From positions 135,150 through 199,149 of the forward strand of contig NZ_JBBUTI010000003.1 of the NCBI RefSeq assembly GCF_038066635.1: a stretch of 64,000 nt of DNA, written 5' to 3'. This DNA is from Ideonella margarita (GTDB lineage Bacteria; Pseudomonadota; Gammaproteobacteria; Burkholderiales; Burkholderiaceae_C). A program made the position numbers and the translations under genes. Shown one piece after another: positions 43,282 to 51,671 of the stretch; the stretch's first letter is position 1; each line of letters opens with the position of its first letter. A model generated the notes under the pieces. It had not been told where the DNA came from. It searched no databases and worked only from the letters and a program-made list of their open reading frames with translations.

Positions 43282-43317
43282 CCCCGGTCGTGTCTGCAGG
43301 CAGACACGGACACGGGG
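43282..43317 (-). other. Stem-loop in the atpH-atpA spacer
   Basis: A 7 bp perfect stem (GTGTCTG/CAGACAC, 43290-43307) with a 4 nt loop is extended by a CCCCG/CGGGG arm with small mismatches. It lies between the atpH stop and the atpA start and has no T-run. Probably an RNA-processing or translation-tuning element rather than a terminator, since atpAGDC must be transcribed through it. Confidence 0.5.
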
Positions 43318-43328
43318 TCGGGCGACGT

Positions 43329-43862
43329 TCAGGCGGTGAGCGAGACCTTCATCTGTTCCAGACGAGCCTTGACCGAGGTGTCCAGCACCTCGTCGCCCAC
43401 CGTCACCCGGATGCCCCCGATCAGTTCGGGGTCCAGCGTGACGCTGGCCGACAGCTTGCAGCCGAAACGCTTTTCGAGGGCGGCCACGATCTCGGACAGC
43501 TGGGCTGCCTCGATCGGGAACGCGCTCTCGATCAGCGCATCAGACACACCGCCTTCGGCATTGACCAGCGCACGGAACTGCGCAGCCACCTCGGGCAGCG
43601 CCGTCAGACGACCGTTCTCGATCAGCAGGTGCACAAAATTGCGCACGCCTTCGATGAGGTCACCCTTGTGCGCAGCGGTGATGACGTCGAGGACAGCTTC
43701 CGGACGAACCTTGGGGTCGTCTGCAAACTGGCGCAGTTGCGCGTCTTGCGCAATCACGCCGAGCGCGTCGATCTGACGCGCCCAACCCTGGACGTCCGCC
43801 TTGCGGGCGACCTGGAACAGGGCTTCCGCGTAGGGACGTGCGATGGTGGCAAGCTCAGCCAT
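43329..43862 (-). CDS. atpH: ATP synthase delta subunit AtpH
   Basis: Peripheral-stalk subunit of 177 residues joining the b dimer to the top of F1. The opening 'MAELATIARPYAEALFQVAR' is canonical and the C-terminal 'ELIGGIRVTVGDEVLDTSVK' is the most conserved region of OSCP/delta. It starts 2 bp after the atpF stop. Confidence 0.96.
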   Translation of the reverse strand: MAELATIARPYAEALFQVARKADVQGWARQIDALGVIAQDAQLRQFADDPKVRPEAVLDVITAAHKGDLIEGVRNFVHLLIENGRLTALPEVAAQFRALVNAEGGVSDALIESAFPIEAAQLSEIVAALEKRFGCKLSASVTLDPELIGGIRVTVGDEVLDTSVKARLEQMKVSLTA

Positions 43863-43864
43863 GG

Positions 43865-44335
43865 TCAGAGCTCCGTCTTCAGGCGGGTCAGCAACTCGGC
43901 GTGAACGCCGGCGTTGACTTCGCGACGCAGGATGCTCTCAGCGCCCTTGACGGCCAGCGCAGCGACTTCTTCGCGCAGCGCTTCACGGGCACGAACCACC
44001 TGCTGATCAGCATCGGCCTTGGCCGCTGCGATGATCTTGGCAGCTTCGTCGTTGGCCCGCACGCGGGCTTCGTCGACGATGGTTTGTGCACGCTTTTCGG
44101 CGTCAGCCAAACGCTTGGTCGATTCCTCGCGCGTTTGCGCAAGTTGCTCTTCCACACGCTTGTTGGCGGTTGCCAGGTCAGACTTGGCACGGTCAGCCGC
44201 AGCCAGGCCGTCGGCGATCTTCAGCGCGCGTTCATCCAGTGCCTTGGTGATAGGCGGCCAGACGAAGCGCATCGTGAACCAGACCAGGATCGCAAAAACG
44301 ATCGCCTGGAGGATCAGAGTGGCGTTGATATTCAC
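43865..44335 (-). CDS. atpF: ATP synthase F0 b subunit AtpF
   Basis: Membrane-anchored stalk subunit of 156 residues. One N-terminal membrane helix ('LILQAIVFAILVWFTMRFVW') leads to a long charged coiled coil ('DGLAAADRAKSDLATANKRV' and onward). The start is GTG at 44335, preceded by AAGGA 7 nt upstream; no ATG lies nearby in frame. Confidence 0.96.
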   Translation of the reverse strand: MNINATLILQAIVFAILVWFTMRFVWPPITKALDERALKIADGLAAADRAKSDLATANKRVEEQLAQTREESTKRLADAEKRAQTIVDEARVRANDEAAKIIAAAKADADQQVVRAREALREEVAALAVKGAESILRREVNAGVHAELLTRLKTEL

Positions 44336-44371
44336 GGCTCAATCCTTTCGGTCGTGAAAGGGAGGCAGCGA

Positions 44372-44641
44372 TTACTTCGGCAGGTTGGCCAGCAGGGTTG
44401 CGGCGAACGGGTTGGCGAAGGCGAACAGCAGGGCGATGGCAACGCCGATCAGGAAGGCAGCGTCGATCAGACCGGCCAGAATGAACATCTTGGTTTGCAG
44501 TTCGTTCATCAGCTCAGGCTGGCGAGCCGACGATTCCAGGAACTTGCCGCCCATCAGAGCGATACCGATCGAAGCGCCGATAGCGCCCAGACCAACAATC
44601 AGACCACAAGCCAGTGCGACGAGACCGAGGATGTTTTCCAT
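44372..44641 (-). CDS. atpE: ATP synthase F0 c subunit AtpE
   Basis: Rotor-ring proteolipid of 89 residues: two membrane helices joined by the polar loop 'ARQPELMNELQ'. The ion-binding carboxylate is the aspartate in 'LAGLIDAAFLIG'. The Glu-Ser-Thr pattern of Na+-translocating rings is absent, which points to proton coupling. 'GLGAIGASIGIALMGGKFLE' is the Gly-rich first helix. Confidence 0.96.
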   Translation of the reverse strand: MENILGLVALACGLIVGLGAIGASIGIALMGGKFLESSARQPELMNELQTKMFILAGLIDAAFLIGVAIALLFAFANPFAATLLANLPK

Positions 44642-44690
44642 GATGACTCCTAGAGGATTTAGATGAGAGAGAGGGGAGAGAAAAAAGAGA

Positions 44691-45581
44691 TCAGTGAGCG
44701 TCGTGCGCCTGACCAACATAGATCAGCGTCAGCATCATGAAGATGAATGCCTGCAGCGTGATCACCAGAATGTGGAACAGGGTCCACACAGTGCCGGCGA
44801 CGACATGACCGATGGCCAGGCCGACACCAGAAACCGACAGCGTGAACGCGCCGCCCATCAGCGCGATCAGCATGAACACGAGTTCGCCGGCGAACATGTT
44901 GCCGAACAGCCGCATGCCGTGCGAGACGGTCTTGGCCAGGAACTCGATCATTTGCATGAGGAAGTTGAACGGCCACAGGGCGGGGTGAGCGCCGAACGGG
45001 GCAGAGATCAACTCATGACCCCAGCCGCCCAGGCCCTTGATCTTGATGTTGTAGAACAGGCAGATCAGCAGCACGCTGGTCGACAGACCCAGCGTGGTGG
45101 ACAGGTCAGCCGACGGCACCACGCGCAGGTAGGCGTGGTGAGCGTCGTGGCCAGCCGCTTCGTAGACCATGCCCCAGGCGGCAGGCAGTGCGTCGACCGG
45201 CAGCATGTCCATCGCGTTCATCGCGAAGATCCAGACGAACACCGTCAGGGCGAGCGGTGCAACCAGCTTGCGGCTGGTGGCGTTGTGGATCACGCCCTTG
45301 GCCTGGTTGTCGACCAGCTCAGCCAGGATTTCCACGGCCGCCTGGAAGCGACCCGGAACGCCCGACGTGGCCTTGCGGGCAGCCAGCCACAGGAAGAAGC
45401 AACCCAGGGCGCCGAGCACCACCGAGAAGACCACCGAATCCAGATTGAACAAGCTGAAGTCGATGATCGACGTCTGCTTCACGCTCTGAAACGAGAAGTC
45501 CTTCTGCAGATGCTGCAGGTGGTGGGTGATGTACTCACCGGCGCTTGGACCGTGCGACTCGCTAGCAATTTCGCTCGACAT
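44691..45581 (-). CDS. atpB: ATP synthase F0 a subunit AtpB
   Basis: Integral membrane subunit of 296 residues forming the proton half-channels. 'SHGMRLFGNMFAGELVFMLI' holds the essential arginine, and the C-terminal helix runs 'LVITLQAFIFMMLTLIYVGQ' with the conserved glutamine. The long N-terminal part 'GEYITHHLQHLQ' and the insertion containing 'HDAHHAYLRVVPSADLSTT' are usual for betaproteobacteria. Confidence 0.96.
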   Translation of the reverse strand: MSSEIASESHGPSAGEYITHHLQHLQKDFSFQSVKQTSIIDFSLFNLDSVVFSVVLGALGCFFLWLAARKATSGVPGRFQAAVEILAELVDNQAKGVIHNATSRKLVAPLALTVFVWIFAMNAMDMLPVDALPAAWGMVYEAAGHDAHHAYLRVVPSADLSTTLGLSTSVLLICLFYNIKIKGLGGWGHELISAPFGAHPALWPFNFLMQMIEFLAKTVSHGMRLFGNMFAGELVFMLIALMGGAFTLSVSGVGLAIGHVVAGTVWTLFHILVITLQAFIFMMLTLIYVGQAHDAH

Positions 45582-45605
45582 TGTTTGTGTCTCGTCTCTA
45601 ACCGT

Positions 45606-46091
45606 TTACCTGGACCACCGTTGCATCAGCAACGCCAGCCAACTTGCCTTCAGGCCCAACACGAGCGAGACCAGCAACGCAGTCCAGCTCAGATCGGGCA
45701 CCAGCTTCGGGGCCAGCGCGAGCATGGCCACCGAGAGCGCAATTTTTCCAAACTCCCACAACATGAAACTGACGACGTAGGCGCCAGCCTTCATGCCGGG
45801 AGCTTGTCGGCCTACACCCCGTGCCATCAAGGCGCTGGGAAAGACCACGGTGGCAGCGCCATACAACGCTGACCACACAAACCCCTGTCCTTCGGTGAGC
45901 AGCCACGTCAAGGCAACCACCACCGCGCCGATTGCAGCCTGAACCGCAACCACCCGCCATGGCGACATCGGCGGGTGCTTCGACACCAGTGCCTGCACCT
46001 CTTCGCGGGTCAGGGCCTTGATGTCTTCTTCTGCAGCCTCATCTTGAGTGTCATCCCAGGCAGACGGGCGTGTTTCGCGTCGGTCTGTCAT
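45606..46091 (-). CDS. atpI: ATP synthase-associated subunit I (AtpI)
   Basis: Small membrane protein of 161 residues with four hydrophobic segments, first gene of the operon. AtpI helps assemble the c-ring and is not part of the finished enzyme. An acidic N-terminal tail (about 1-40, 'DTQDEAAEEDIKALTREEV') precedes the membrane part. AAGGA precedes the ATG, and a perfect TATAAT lies 38 bp upstream of it. Confidence 0.9.
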   Translation of the reverse strand: MTDRRETRPSAWDDTQDEAAEEDIKALTREEVQALVSKHPPMSPWRVVAVQAAIGAVVVALTWLLTEGQGFVWSALYGAATVVFPSALMARGVGRQAPGMKAGAYVVSFMLWEFGKIALSVAMLALAPKLVPDLSWTALLVSLVLGLKASWLALLMQRWSR

Positions 46092-46128
46092 GGAACCAAT
46101 CCTTCAGCGTGAGCAGCAAAGCCTCGGG

Positions 46129-46134
46129 ATTATA
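46129..46134 (-). promoter_or_regulatory. -10 box of the atp operon promoter
   Basis: A perfect TATAAT on the minus strand, 38 bp before the atpI ATG, with a ribosome site (AAGGA) between. No good -35 hexamer is seen at 16-18 bp spacing (the sequence there is near TAGGGC), so an activator or UP-like help may be needed. Confidence 0.6.
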
Positions 46135-46217
46135 TGGGCAAACCCTTGTTCGCCCTAGATGCCCCTGCGCGACGCCCGAGGGTTGCGCGCTCGCTCAATT
46201 GCGGTTACTACGCAGTT

Positions 46218-47123
46218 TCACGCATGGACGAAGTTGACCGGCAGGCCCGGCACGCTGACGCGCATCTGCAACACCTGGCCCGCCCAAGGCTGCTCGGCCA
46301 GCTCAGCCGCAGGACGGTTTTCGCGGGCGGTGGTGACATACAAGGTGCGCAGATCGTCGCCGCCGAAGCACGGCATGGTCGCGCATTGAACCGGCAGGTG
46401 CACGGTTTGCAACACCTCGCCGGCCGGTGACAGCCGCAGCAGGCGACGCCCCTCGAACATGGCCGTCCAGTAGCAGCCTTCGCTGTCCACCGCGGCGCCG
46501 TCAGGCCGGCCGGCGTAGGTCGAAAGGTCTTGCCCGGCCTGCTTCACCGGGAATGTGGCGAAAACGCGTCGACCGCTCACTTCGCCCGTGGCCGGGTCGG
46601 CGTCGAAGGCATAGATGGTGTGCGCCTTGGTATCGCTCCAGTACTGGGTGCGGCCGTCCGGGCTCCAGGCCAGACCATTGCTGACCGTGATGCCGTCAGC
46701 TTGGCGCGACAACTCTCCGTCAGACCAGCGATACAGCGCCGCCAGCGCGGGGTCGCGCGGCTCATAGATGGTGCCGACCCAGAAGCGGCCCCGGGCATCG
46801 GCCTTGCCGTCGTTGAAGCGCTCTTTTGCCGGCTCGTAAGGCGGCGATGCCAGGCGCTGGCGCTTGCCGGTGGCCGGGCTGAAGCGCCACAAGCCGTCGC
46901 GCATGGCCAGCACCAGGTCGCCGTCCATCAGGGGCGCGCAGCTGCAAGGCTCGGTCTCGAACGACCAGTGCCGGTGCTGGCCGGTGTGGGGCTGGTACCA
47001 GTTCAGTTGCTTGCCCGGGATGTCGCACCAGTACAGCGCGCGCTCGGTGGGGTGCCAGAACGGCGATTCACCAAGCAGGCTGGCGGGAACGGGCAGAGGC
47101 TGGAAGAGGTCGGGCGCGGTCAT
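46218..47123 (-). CDS. SMP-30/gluconolactonase-family protein
   Basis: Cytoplasmic beta-propeller lactonase of 301 residues. It has the family's metal-site stretches: 'LGESPFWHPTERALYWCDI' with the first glutamate, 'KERFNDGKADARGRFWVGT' with the Asn-Asp pair, 'VSNGLAWSPDGRTQYWSDT' and 'PDGAAVDSEGCYW'. These fit regucalcin/gluconolactonase enzymes opening sugar lactones. It differs from the membrane-anchored propeller at 25.8 kb. No sugar operon surrounds it; it lies 70 bp downstream of the LytTR regulator. Confidence 0.9.
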   Translation of the reverse strand: MTAPDLFQPLPVPASLLGESPFWHPTERALYWCDIPGKQLNWYQPHTGQHRHWSFETEPCSCAPLMDGDLVLAMRDGLWRFSPATGKRQRLASPPYEPAKERFNDGKADARGRFWVGTIYEPRDPALAALYRWSDGELSRQADGITVSNGLAWSPDGRTQYWSDTKAHTIYAFDADPATGEVSGRRVFATFPVKQAGQDLSTYAGRPDGAAVDSEGCYWTAMFEGRRLLRLSPAGEVLQTVHLPVQCATMPCFGGDDLRTLYVTTARENRPAAELAEQPWAGQVLQMRVSVPGLPVNFVHA

Positions 47124-47193
47124 GGGCGGATTCTCCCTGCCGCACCCGGTACATCGCAAGAACAGCCGGCGAGGTGTGCGCCGGCCGCGCGGC

Positions 47194-48060
47194 TCACATC
47201 CCCTTGAAGAGATGCGCGTAGCTGCGGCTGACTTCCAGCTTCTGCGTGTGGCCCTTCACGGCCACGATCTGCCGGCCACGGAAATCACGCGTCACGCCGG
47301 CGATGGCATTCACCGCAACCAGCGTCGAGCGGTGGATCTGCCAGAAGCGCTGCGGGTCGATCTCGTCCACCAGCTCCTTGATGGGCTTGCGGATCAGTGC
47401 CTCGACGGTGGCGGTCTGCACGCGGGTGTACTTTTCATCGCTGATGAAGAAGAGCACCTCGTCCACCGGAATCATCTGGATGGCCTGGCCCACCGTGGCC
47501 TGGATCCACTGCAGGTAAGCCGGCTTGGCCTGCACGCCAGCCACACCCAGGCCACCCAGCTGGCCACTCAGGCGATGCAGCAACTGCTGCAGCGGTGGCG
47601 CGGCCTGGCCCGCGCCTTCCCCCGCATCGCCCGCTTCACCCTGGCGATCAGCCAGGCGCTTGCGGATGCGCTCGACGGTGACCTTCAGCCGCTCGCGCTC
47701 GGCGGGCTTGAGCACATAGTCGGCGGCGCCTTGTTCGAAGGCTTCCACGGCGTACTGGTCGTAGGCCGTGATGAACACGATCTCGGGCAACACGCCGTCG
47801 TCACCCACGTCCATCTGGGCAATCTGGCGCGCCGCGTCCACGCCCGTCATGCCGGGCATGCGGATGTCGAGGAAGACCACGTCCGGCCGATGCTGCTCCA
47901 CCAGCTCCACCGCCTCGGTACCGTTGCGGGCTTCGGCGACGATCTCGAGTTCGGGCCAGGCCTCGGTGAGGCGCGCACGAAGCTGCTCGCGCATCAGGCG
48001 TTCATCGTCGGCCAGCACGGCACGGGGTGCGCCGCTTCGGGGAGTGGATGCAGTGGTCAT
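47194..48060 (-). CDS. LytTR-family response regulator
   Basis: Regulator of 288 residues. The receiver domain has the acidic cluster 'LADDE' (16-20) and phospho-acceptor D65 in 'VVFLDIRMPG'. A Gly/Ala/Gln-rich linker (about 150-185) leads to a LytTR DNA-binding domain: 'IPVDEVLFFISDEKYTRVQT' and 'FWQIHRSTLVAVNAIAGV'. It is encoded 42 bp downstream of a LytS-type histidine kinase, its likely partner. Targets are unknown; related AlgR/LytR regulators act on surface and nutrient genes. Confidence 0.92.
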   Translation of the reverse strand: MTTASTPRSGAPRAVLADDERLMREQLRARLTEAWPELEIVAEARNGTEAVELVEQHRPDVVFLDIRMPGMTGVDAARQIAQMDVGDDGVLPEIVFITAYDQYAVEAFEQGAADYVLKPAERERLKVTVERIRKRLADRQGEAGDAGEGAGQAAPPLQQLLHRLSGQLGGLGVAGVQAKPAYLQWIQATVGQAIQMIPVDEVLFFISDEKYTRVQTATVEALIRKPIKELVDEIDPQRFWQIHRSTLVAVNAIAGVTRDFRGRQIVAVKGHTQKLEVSRSYAHLFKGM

Positions 48061-48102
48061 GGCTGAATGCTATGCGAGATGCTGACGGAGGTGGCTGCTC
48101 GA

Positions 48103-49545
48103 TCAGGCAGTGGGGTTGGTGGCTGGGGCGGCGCCGGCCACGGTGCGGTAAGGCACGGTCACGGTCACCACGGTGCCGCTGGGCGTGTTGGCCAGCACGG
48201 TGAGCGAGGCGGCAGTGCCGTAAAGCATCTGCAGACGCTCACGGATGTTGGCCAGGCCGACGCCGGTGCCCGAGGTGGCCGCGTTGCCGAAGCCCACGCC
48301 GGTATCAGCCACCGAGACCGCCAGCTTGCCGTGCACGATCTCGGCCTTGACACGCAACTGCCCGCCTTCGGCCTTGGGCTCCAGGCCGTGGCGGATCGCG
48401 TTTTCCACCAGCGTCTGGATCATCATGGCCGGGAATTCCGCCGAGGCCAGGCCGTCAGGCACATCGATGTGCGCATCGAGCCGCTCTTCCATGCGCACCT
48501 TGAGAATTTCCACATAGGGCCGGACAACCGCCAGCTCGCGCGCCAGGTCACGCGGGCCGCCGTCGGAGGTTTCGCGCATCGTCGGCATGCTGGCCCGCAG
48601 CAGCGCGATCAGGTTCTTCTGCATCTGGCTGGCGCGCGGCGGGTCGGTCTCGATCAGGTGATCGATCGAGGCCAGCGTGTTGAACAGGAAGTGCGGCTCC
48701 ACCTGGGCCTGCATGGCGGCCATGCGGGCCTCCACCACCTGCCGGCGCAGTGATTCGGCTTCGGCGGTTTCGGTCGCCTGGGCGGCCTTCACTTCGGCCT
48801 GGATGCGGCCCTTGTAGGTGATCTTGACGATGGCAGAGGCCACGATCCACAGCAGTGCCAGGTCCGTCAGGAACTCGCCGTAGCGGACGGTATGGTGCTC
48901 GATGCGGCTTTCCGGCTTGGCAGCCTCCTGCATCGCCTCGACCTGGGCCGTGCGGGCCTCCTCGATGGCGTCAACGATGGCCTGCTTGGCTTCTTCCACG
49001 GCTTCGCGGACATCGTCTGCAGCAGCACCCGGCGGCAGGTTGATGCGGACTTGCTGGTCACCCGCCGAGATCTCGACCGATTGCGGCCCGATCGACACGC
49101 TGGCGCCATCACCCACCGCGGACGCCACACCGGAGGCCGCACCAGCCACGCCGGAGGCGGCACTGGCAGCGGCTTCGGCGGTGCGTGCCGGGCGCTTCTG
49201 GATGCGCACGCCGTTCTCGTCGATGGAGATGTCCACCCCCTCCTTGCCACCGGTCAGTCCCGGCTTGTCGATGATGATCTTGCGGGCGGGGGGCGGAGCG
49301 GGCGTCTTGGGCGGCGCCGGCGAGTCGGGTGTCGAGACGATGGCTTCGGTGAAGGTCCAGCTGAACGGCGGCAGGCTCTGGACGATGTTCACCACGATCA
49401 CCAGCAGCACCGACAGCACCACGAAGCGCTTCCAGCTGATGCCAGCCAGCCAGGCCCCGTAGGCGTGGAAACCACGAACGGCGGCAGCCGAGAAGGACTG
49501 CCAGTTCTGACGCCATTCGGAGGTGGGGGTGTTGGGTGTGCTCAT
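48103..49545 (-). CDS. LytS/YehU-type sensor histidine kinase
   Basis: Membrane histidine kinase of 480 residues. The first membrane helix is about 40-58 and the second about 225-242. The roughly 160-residue periplasmic part between them is Pro/Ala/Glu-rich, with a segment 'ISIDENGVRIQKR' and a helical 'VEEAKQAIVDAIEEARTAQV'; no known sensor domain is recognised. The kinase core (His_kinase family) has H285 in 'VEPHFLFNTLASIDH' and an ATPase domain with 'QTLVENAIRHGLEPK' and 'GVGLANIRERL'. Partner of the LytTR regulator downstream. Confidence 0.9.
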   Translation of the reverse strand: MSTPNTPTSEWRQNWQSFSAAAVRGFHAYGAWLAGISWKRFVVLSVLLVIVVNIVQSLPPFSWTFTEAIVSTPDSPAPPKTPAPPPARKIIIDKPGLTGGKEGVDISIDENGVRIQKRPARTAEAAASAASGVAGAASGVASAVGDGASVSIGPQSVEISAGDQQVRINLPPGAAADDVREAVEEAKQAIVDAIEEARTAQVEAMQEAAKPESRIEHHTVRYGEFLTDLALLWIVASAIVKITYKGRIQAEVKAAQATETAEAESLRRQVVEARMAAMQAQVEPHFLFNTLASIDHLIETDPPRASQMQKNLIALLRASMPTMRETSDGGPRDLARELAVVRPYVEILKVRMEERLDAHIDVPDGLASAEFPAMMIQTLVENAIRHGLEPKAEGGQLRVKAEIVHGKLAVSVADTGVGFGNAATSGTGVGLANIRERLQMLYGTAASLTVLANTPSGTVVTVTVPYRTVAGAAPATNPTA

Positions 49546-49709
49546 GGTGCTGATCTCACGCTGGAAACGGCCGGAAGGCCATGCTGCGCACTGTACGCAC
49601 GGTCTTCAGCGGGGGTGTGGGCAAAGCGATCTGGCGCGGGAAGAGACTGACAGACTGCATCATCCGGCGACAAAACGCGGGGCCGCACGGCCCGAACAGC
49701 GGCGCCCGA

Positions 49710-50774
49710 TCAACGGCGCTCAATCAGCACGGGCACGAGTTGCAGCGCACCGCGGACCTTGTCGGCTGCTTCCCGGGCCTGCTCACGCGTGGGCCACGGG
49801 CCCGCCTGCAGGCGATGCATGCCCCCTTCAGCAAACACCGTCATCAGCGGCGCCAGCCAGTCCAGCTCATTGGCCACCCGCTGCTGGAAGGAGTAGGCGC
49901 CGTCGCCCTTGCCGAATGCGCCAAGCTGCAGCCAGAAACCGACCGACGCGGTGGTGTGGGCCCGGGCAACGGGCGCCCCGGGTGCGGGTGTCGGGTTGCT
50001 CACGGCGGGCAGGGGCACAGGCGCGGGAAGGGGCCGCGCGGTGGGCGCTGGGGCAGCCGCAGCCACCTTGGGCGCCGGCGCGCTGACAGCCGCCATCCTG
50101 GTTTCGGGTTCCGCAGGCGCCGGCTCCGGCATCGGGCGCGCGCCCAGGCCGGCGCGGATCTCGTCATGCGTCAGCCGCTGAACCTCCACCGGAGCCACGC
50201 CGTTCTGCACACCCAGCCGCACCGCCGCGGCATAAGACAGATCGATCACCCGCTGCTCGGAAAAGGGCCCGCGGTCATTCACCCGCACGATCACCTCGCG
50301 GCCATTGGCCGGGTTGCGCACCCGGGCAAAGCTGGGGATGGGCATGGTCTTGTGCGCCGCCGTCATGGCCAGCATGTTGTAGGTTTCACCGCTGGCGGTG
50401 CGGCGGCCATGAAACTTGCGGCCATACCAGGACGCCAGCCCGCGCTCGGTGAGCGGCTCGTCCGCCGTCATCGGCACATAGGTCTGGCCCAGCACTTCGT
50501 AAGGCTTGTTCGGGCCACCCGCGCGAATCGGCTCGACCTTGGGCTCGGCATCGGGCGTGCGCGCCACGTCCGCCAGCGCCACGTCTGTCGGGGGGCCATC
50601 CCGCCCGGCGGGAGCAGACACCACCGGTCGGGGCGACGAGCCGCCACTGCCCACCGGTGTGGAACTGCAGCCAGCCAACACCAGCGCCGCGCTCAGGCAC
50701 AGCCAGGCGGCGCCGCGTAGAACGGGCTGGAAGGCCGGCAAGAGTGCCGAAGCGTGGGCAGGAAGATGTTGCAT
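49710..50774 (-). CDS. rlpA: Septal-ring lytic transglycosylase RlpA with SPOR domain
   Basis: Lipoprotein of 354 residues. The N-terminal signal ends in a lipobox 'LVLAGCSS' (Cys near 35). The double-psi beta-barrel domain (about 115-205) shows 'GLASWYGRKFHGRRTASGE', the histidine in 'MTAAHKTMPIP' and the catalytic-type aspartate in 'IVRVNDRGPFSEQRVIDLSY'. A Pro/Ala-rich linker leads to a C-terminal SPOR domain ('GFWLQLGAFG' and 'GMHRLQAGPWPTREQA'), which targets denuded glycan at the division site. It cleaves naked peptidoglycan strands. Confidence 0.92.
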   Translation of the reverse strand: MQHLPAHASALLPAFQPVLRGAAWLCLSAALVLAGCSSTPVGSGGSSPRPVVSAPAGRDGPPTDVALADVARTPDAEPKVEPIRAGGPNKPYEVLGQTYVPMTADEPLTERGLASWYGRKFHGRRTASGETYNMLAMTAAHKTMPIPSFARVRNPANGREVIVRVNDRGPFSEQRVIDLSYAAAVRLGVQNGVAPVEVQRLTHDEIRAGLGARPMPEPAPAEPETRMAAVSAPAPKVAAAAPAPTARPLPAPVPLPAVSNPTPAPGAPVARAHTTASVGFWLQLGAFGKGDGAYSFQQRVANELDWLAPLMTVFAEGGMHRLQAGPWPTREQAREAADKVRGALQLVPVLIERR

Positions 50775-50825
50775 GCGGGGGCGATTTTGCTGCCTTTTGA
50801 TGTGCCGGTGTTCAGCCGCGCCGCA

Positions 50826-51536
50826 TCAGCCCACCCGCACGCCCAGCGCCTCGACCAGCGTGGCCGCCTGATCGTGGGAGATGACAGCGCCCTTGAAGGA
50901 CTGGACCAGGTCATTCAGGCTCAGGCCGCCCAGGTCCACGGAGCGCACATCGGCGCCGGCGAACTGCGCGTTCTTCAGGTGGGCATTGCGCAAGCTGCCG
51001 CCCTTGAACACCGCATCGCGGAAGTCGCAGCCCGACACATCCGCATCGGCCATCTGCAACTGCTCCAGGCGCTGCTTGCGGAACGACAGGCCGCGCAGGT
51101 CGGCCCCCACCAGCAGGCATTCCACGAAGACCAGGCCCAGGGTCTCGGCGCCGCCAAAACCGGCGCCCGTCAACTTGCTGGCCTCGAAGCGGGTGGCGGC
51201 CAGCTTGGCGCGCAACCAGCTGGTGTTGTTCAGGTCGCACTGCACGAAGCGGGCATCGGTGAGGTCCACCTGCCGGAAGTCGGCTTGCCCGGCCTTGCAG
51301 CCTTGCCACATCGACTCGGCCAGATTGGCCTTGGCCCAGCGGGTGGACTGCAGGCTGCAATCCACGAAATGCACACCGCGGGCATCCAGGCCAGACAGGT
51401 CTTCGCCGTCGAGCCGGCAGCGGCTGATGGTCAAGGTGTGGCCCACCGGCACGGGCAGGCAGGCCGCCAGGTCGTCGCGCCCCAGGGTGCGGTCGGTCGG
51501 GCCATGCAGGGCGATGAGGGGGGTGGGCGTAGTCAT
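50826..51536 (-). CDS. Pentapeptide-repeat protein
   Basis: Protein of 236 residues made largely of A(D/N)Lxx-type pentapeptide repeats (about 50-215), for example 'LDARGVHFVDCSLQSTRWAK' and 'CDFRDAVFKGGSLRNAHLKN'. These fold into a right-handed quadrilateral helix. Some family members mimic DNA and protect gyrase; most have unknown roles. It lacks a signal peptide. I chose the ATG at 51536; the open frame continues to 51662 without repeat character. It lies between rlpA and mdcH on the same strand. Confidence 0.85.
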   Translation of the reverse strand: MTTPTPLIALHGPTDRTLGRDDLAACLPVPVGHTLTISRCRLDGEDLSGLDARGVHFVDCSLQSTRWAKANLAESMWQGCKAGQADFRQVDLTDARFVQCDLNNTSWLRAKLAATRFEASKLTGAGFGGAETLGLVFVECLLVGADLRGLSFRKQRLEQLQMADADVSGCDFRDAVFKGGSLRNAHLKNAQFAGADVRSVDLGGLSLNDLVQSFKGAVISHDQAATLVEALGVRVG

Positions 51537-51671
51537 GGCGCGGAACGGCAAGGAAGCACGGCAGCGCAATGTAGCCCCGCCCGCGCCACGAACGCCGATA
51601 CCTGACTGAACACCCCCGCCGTTGCCCGCCACGGTTTGACGCCGAGGCGTGTCCATGAACACAGCCAGACC

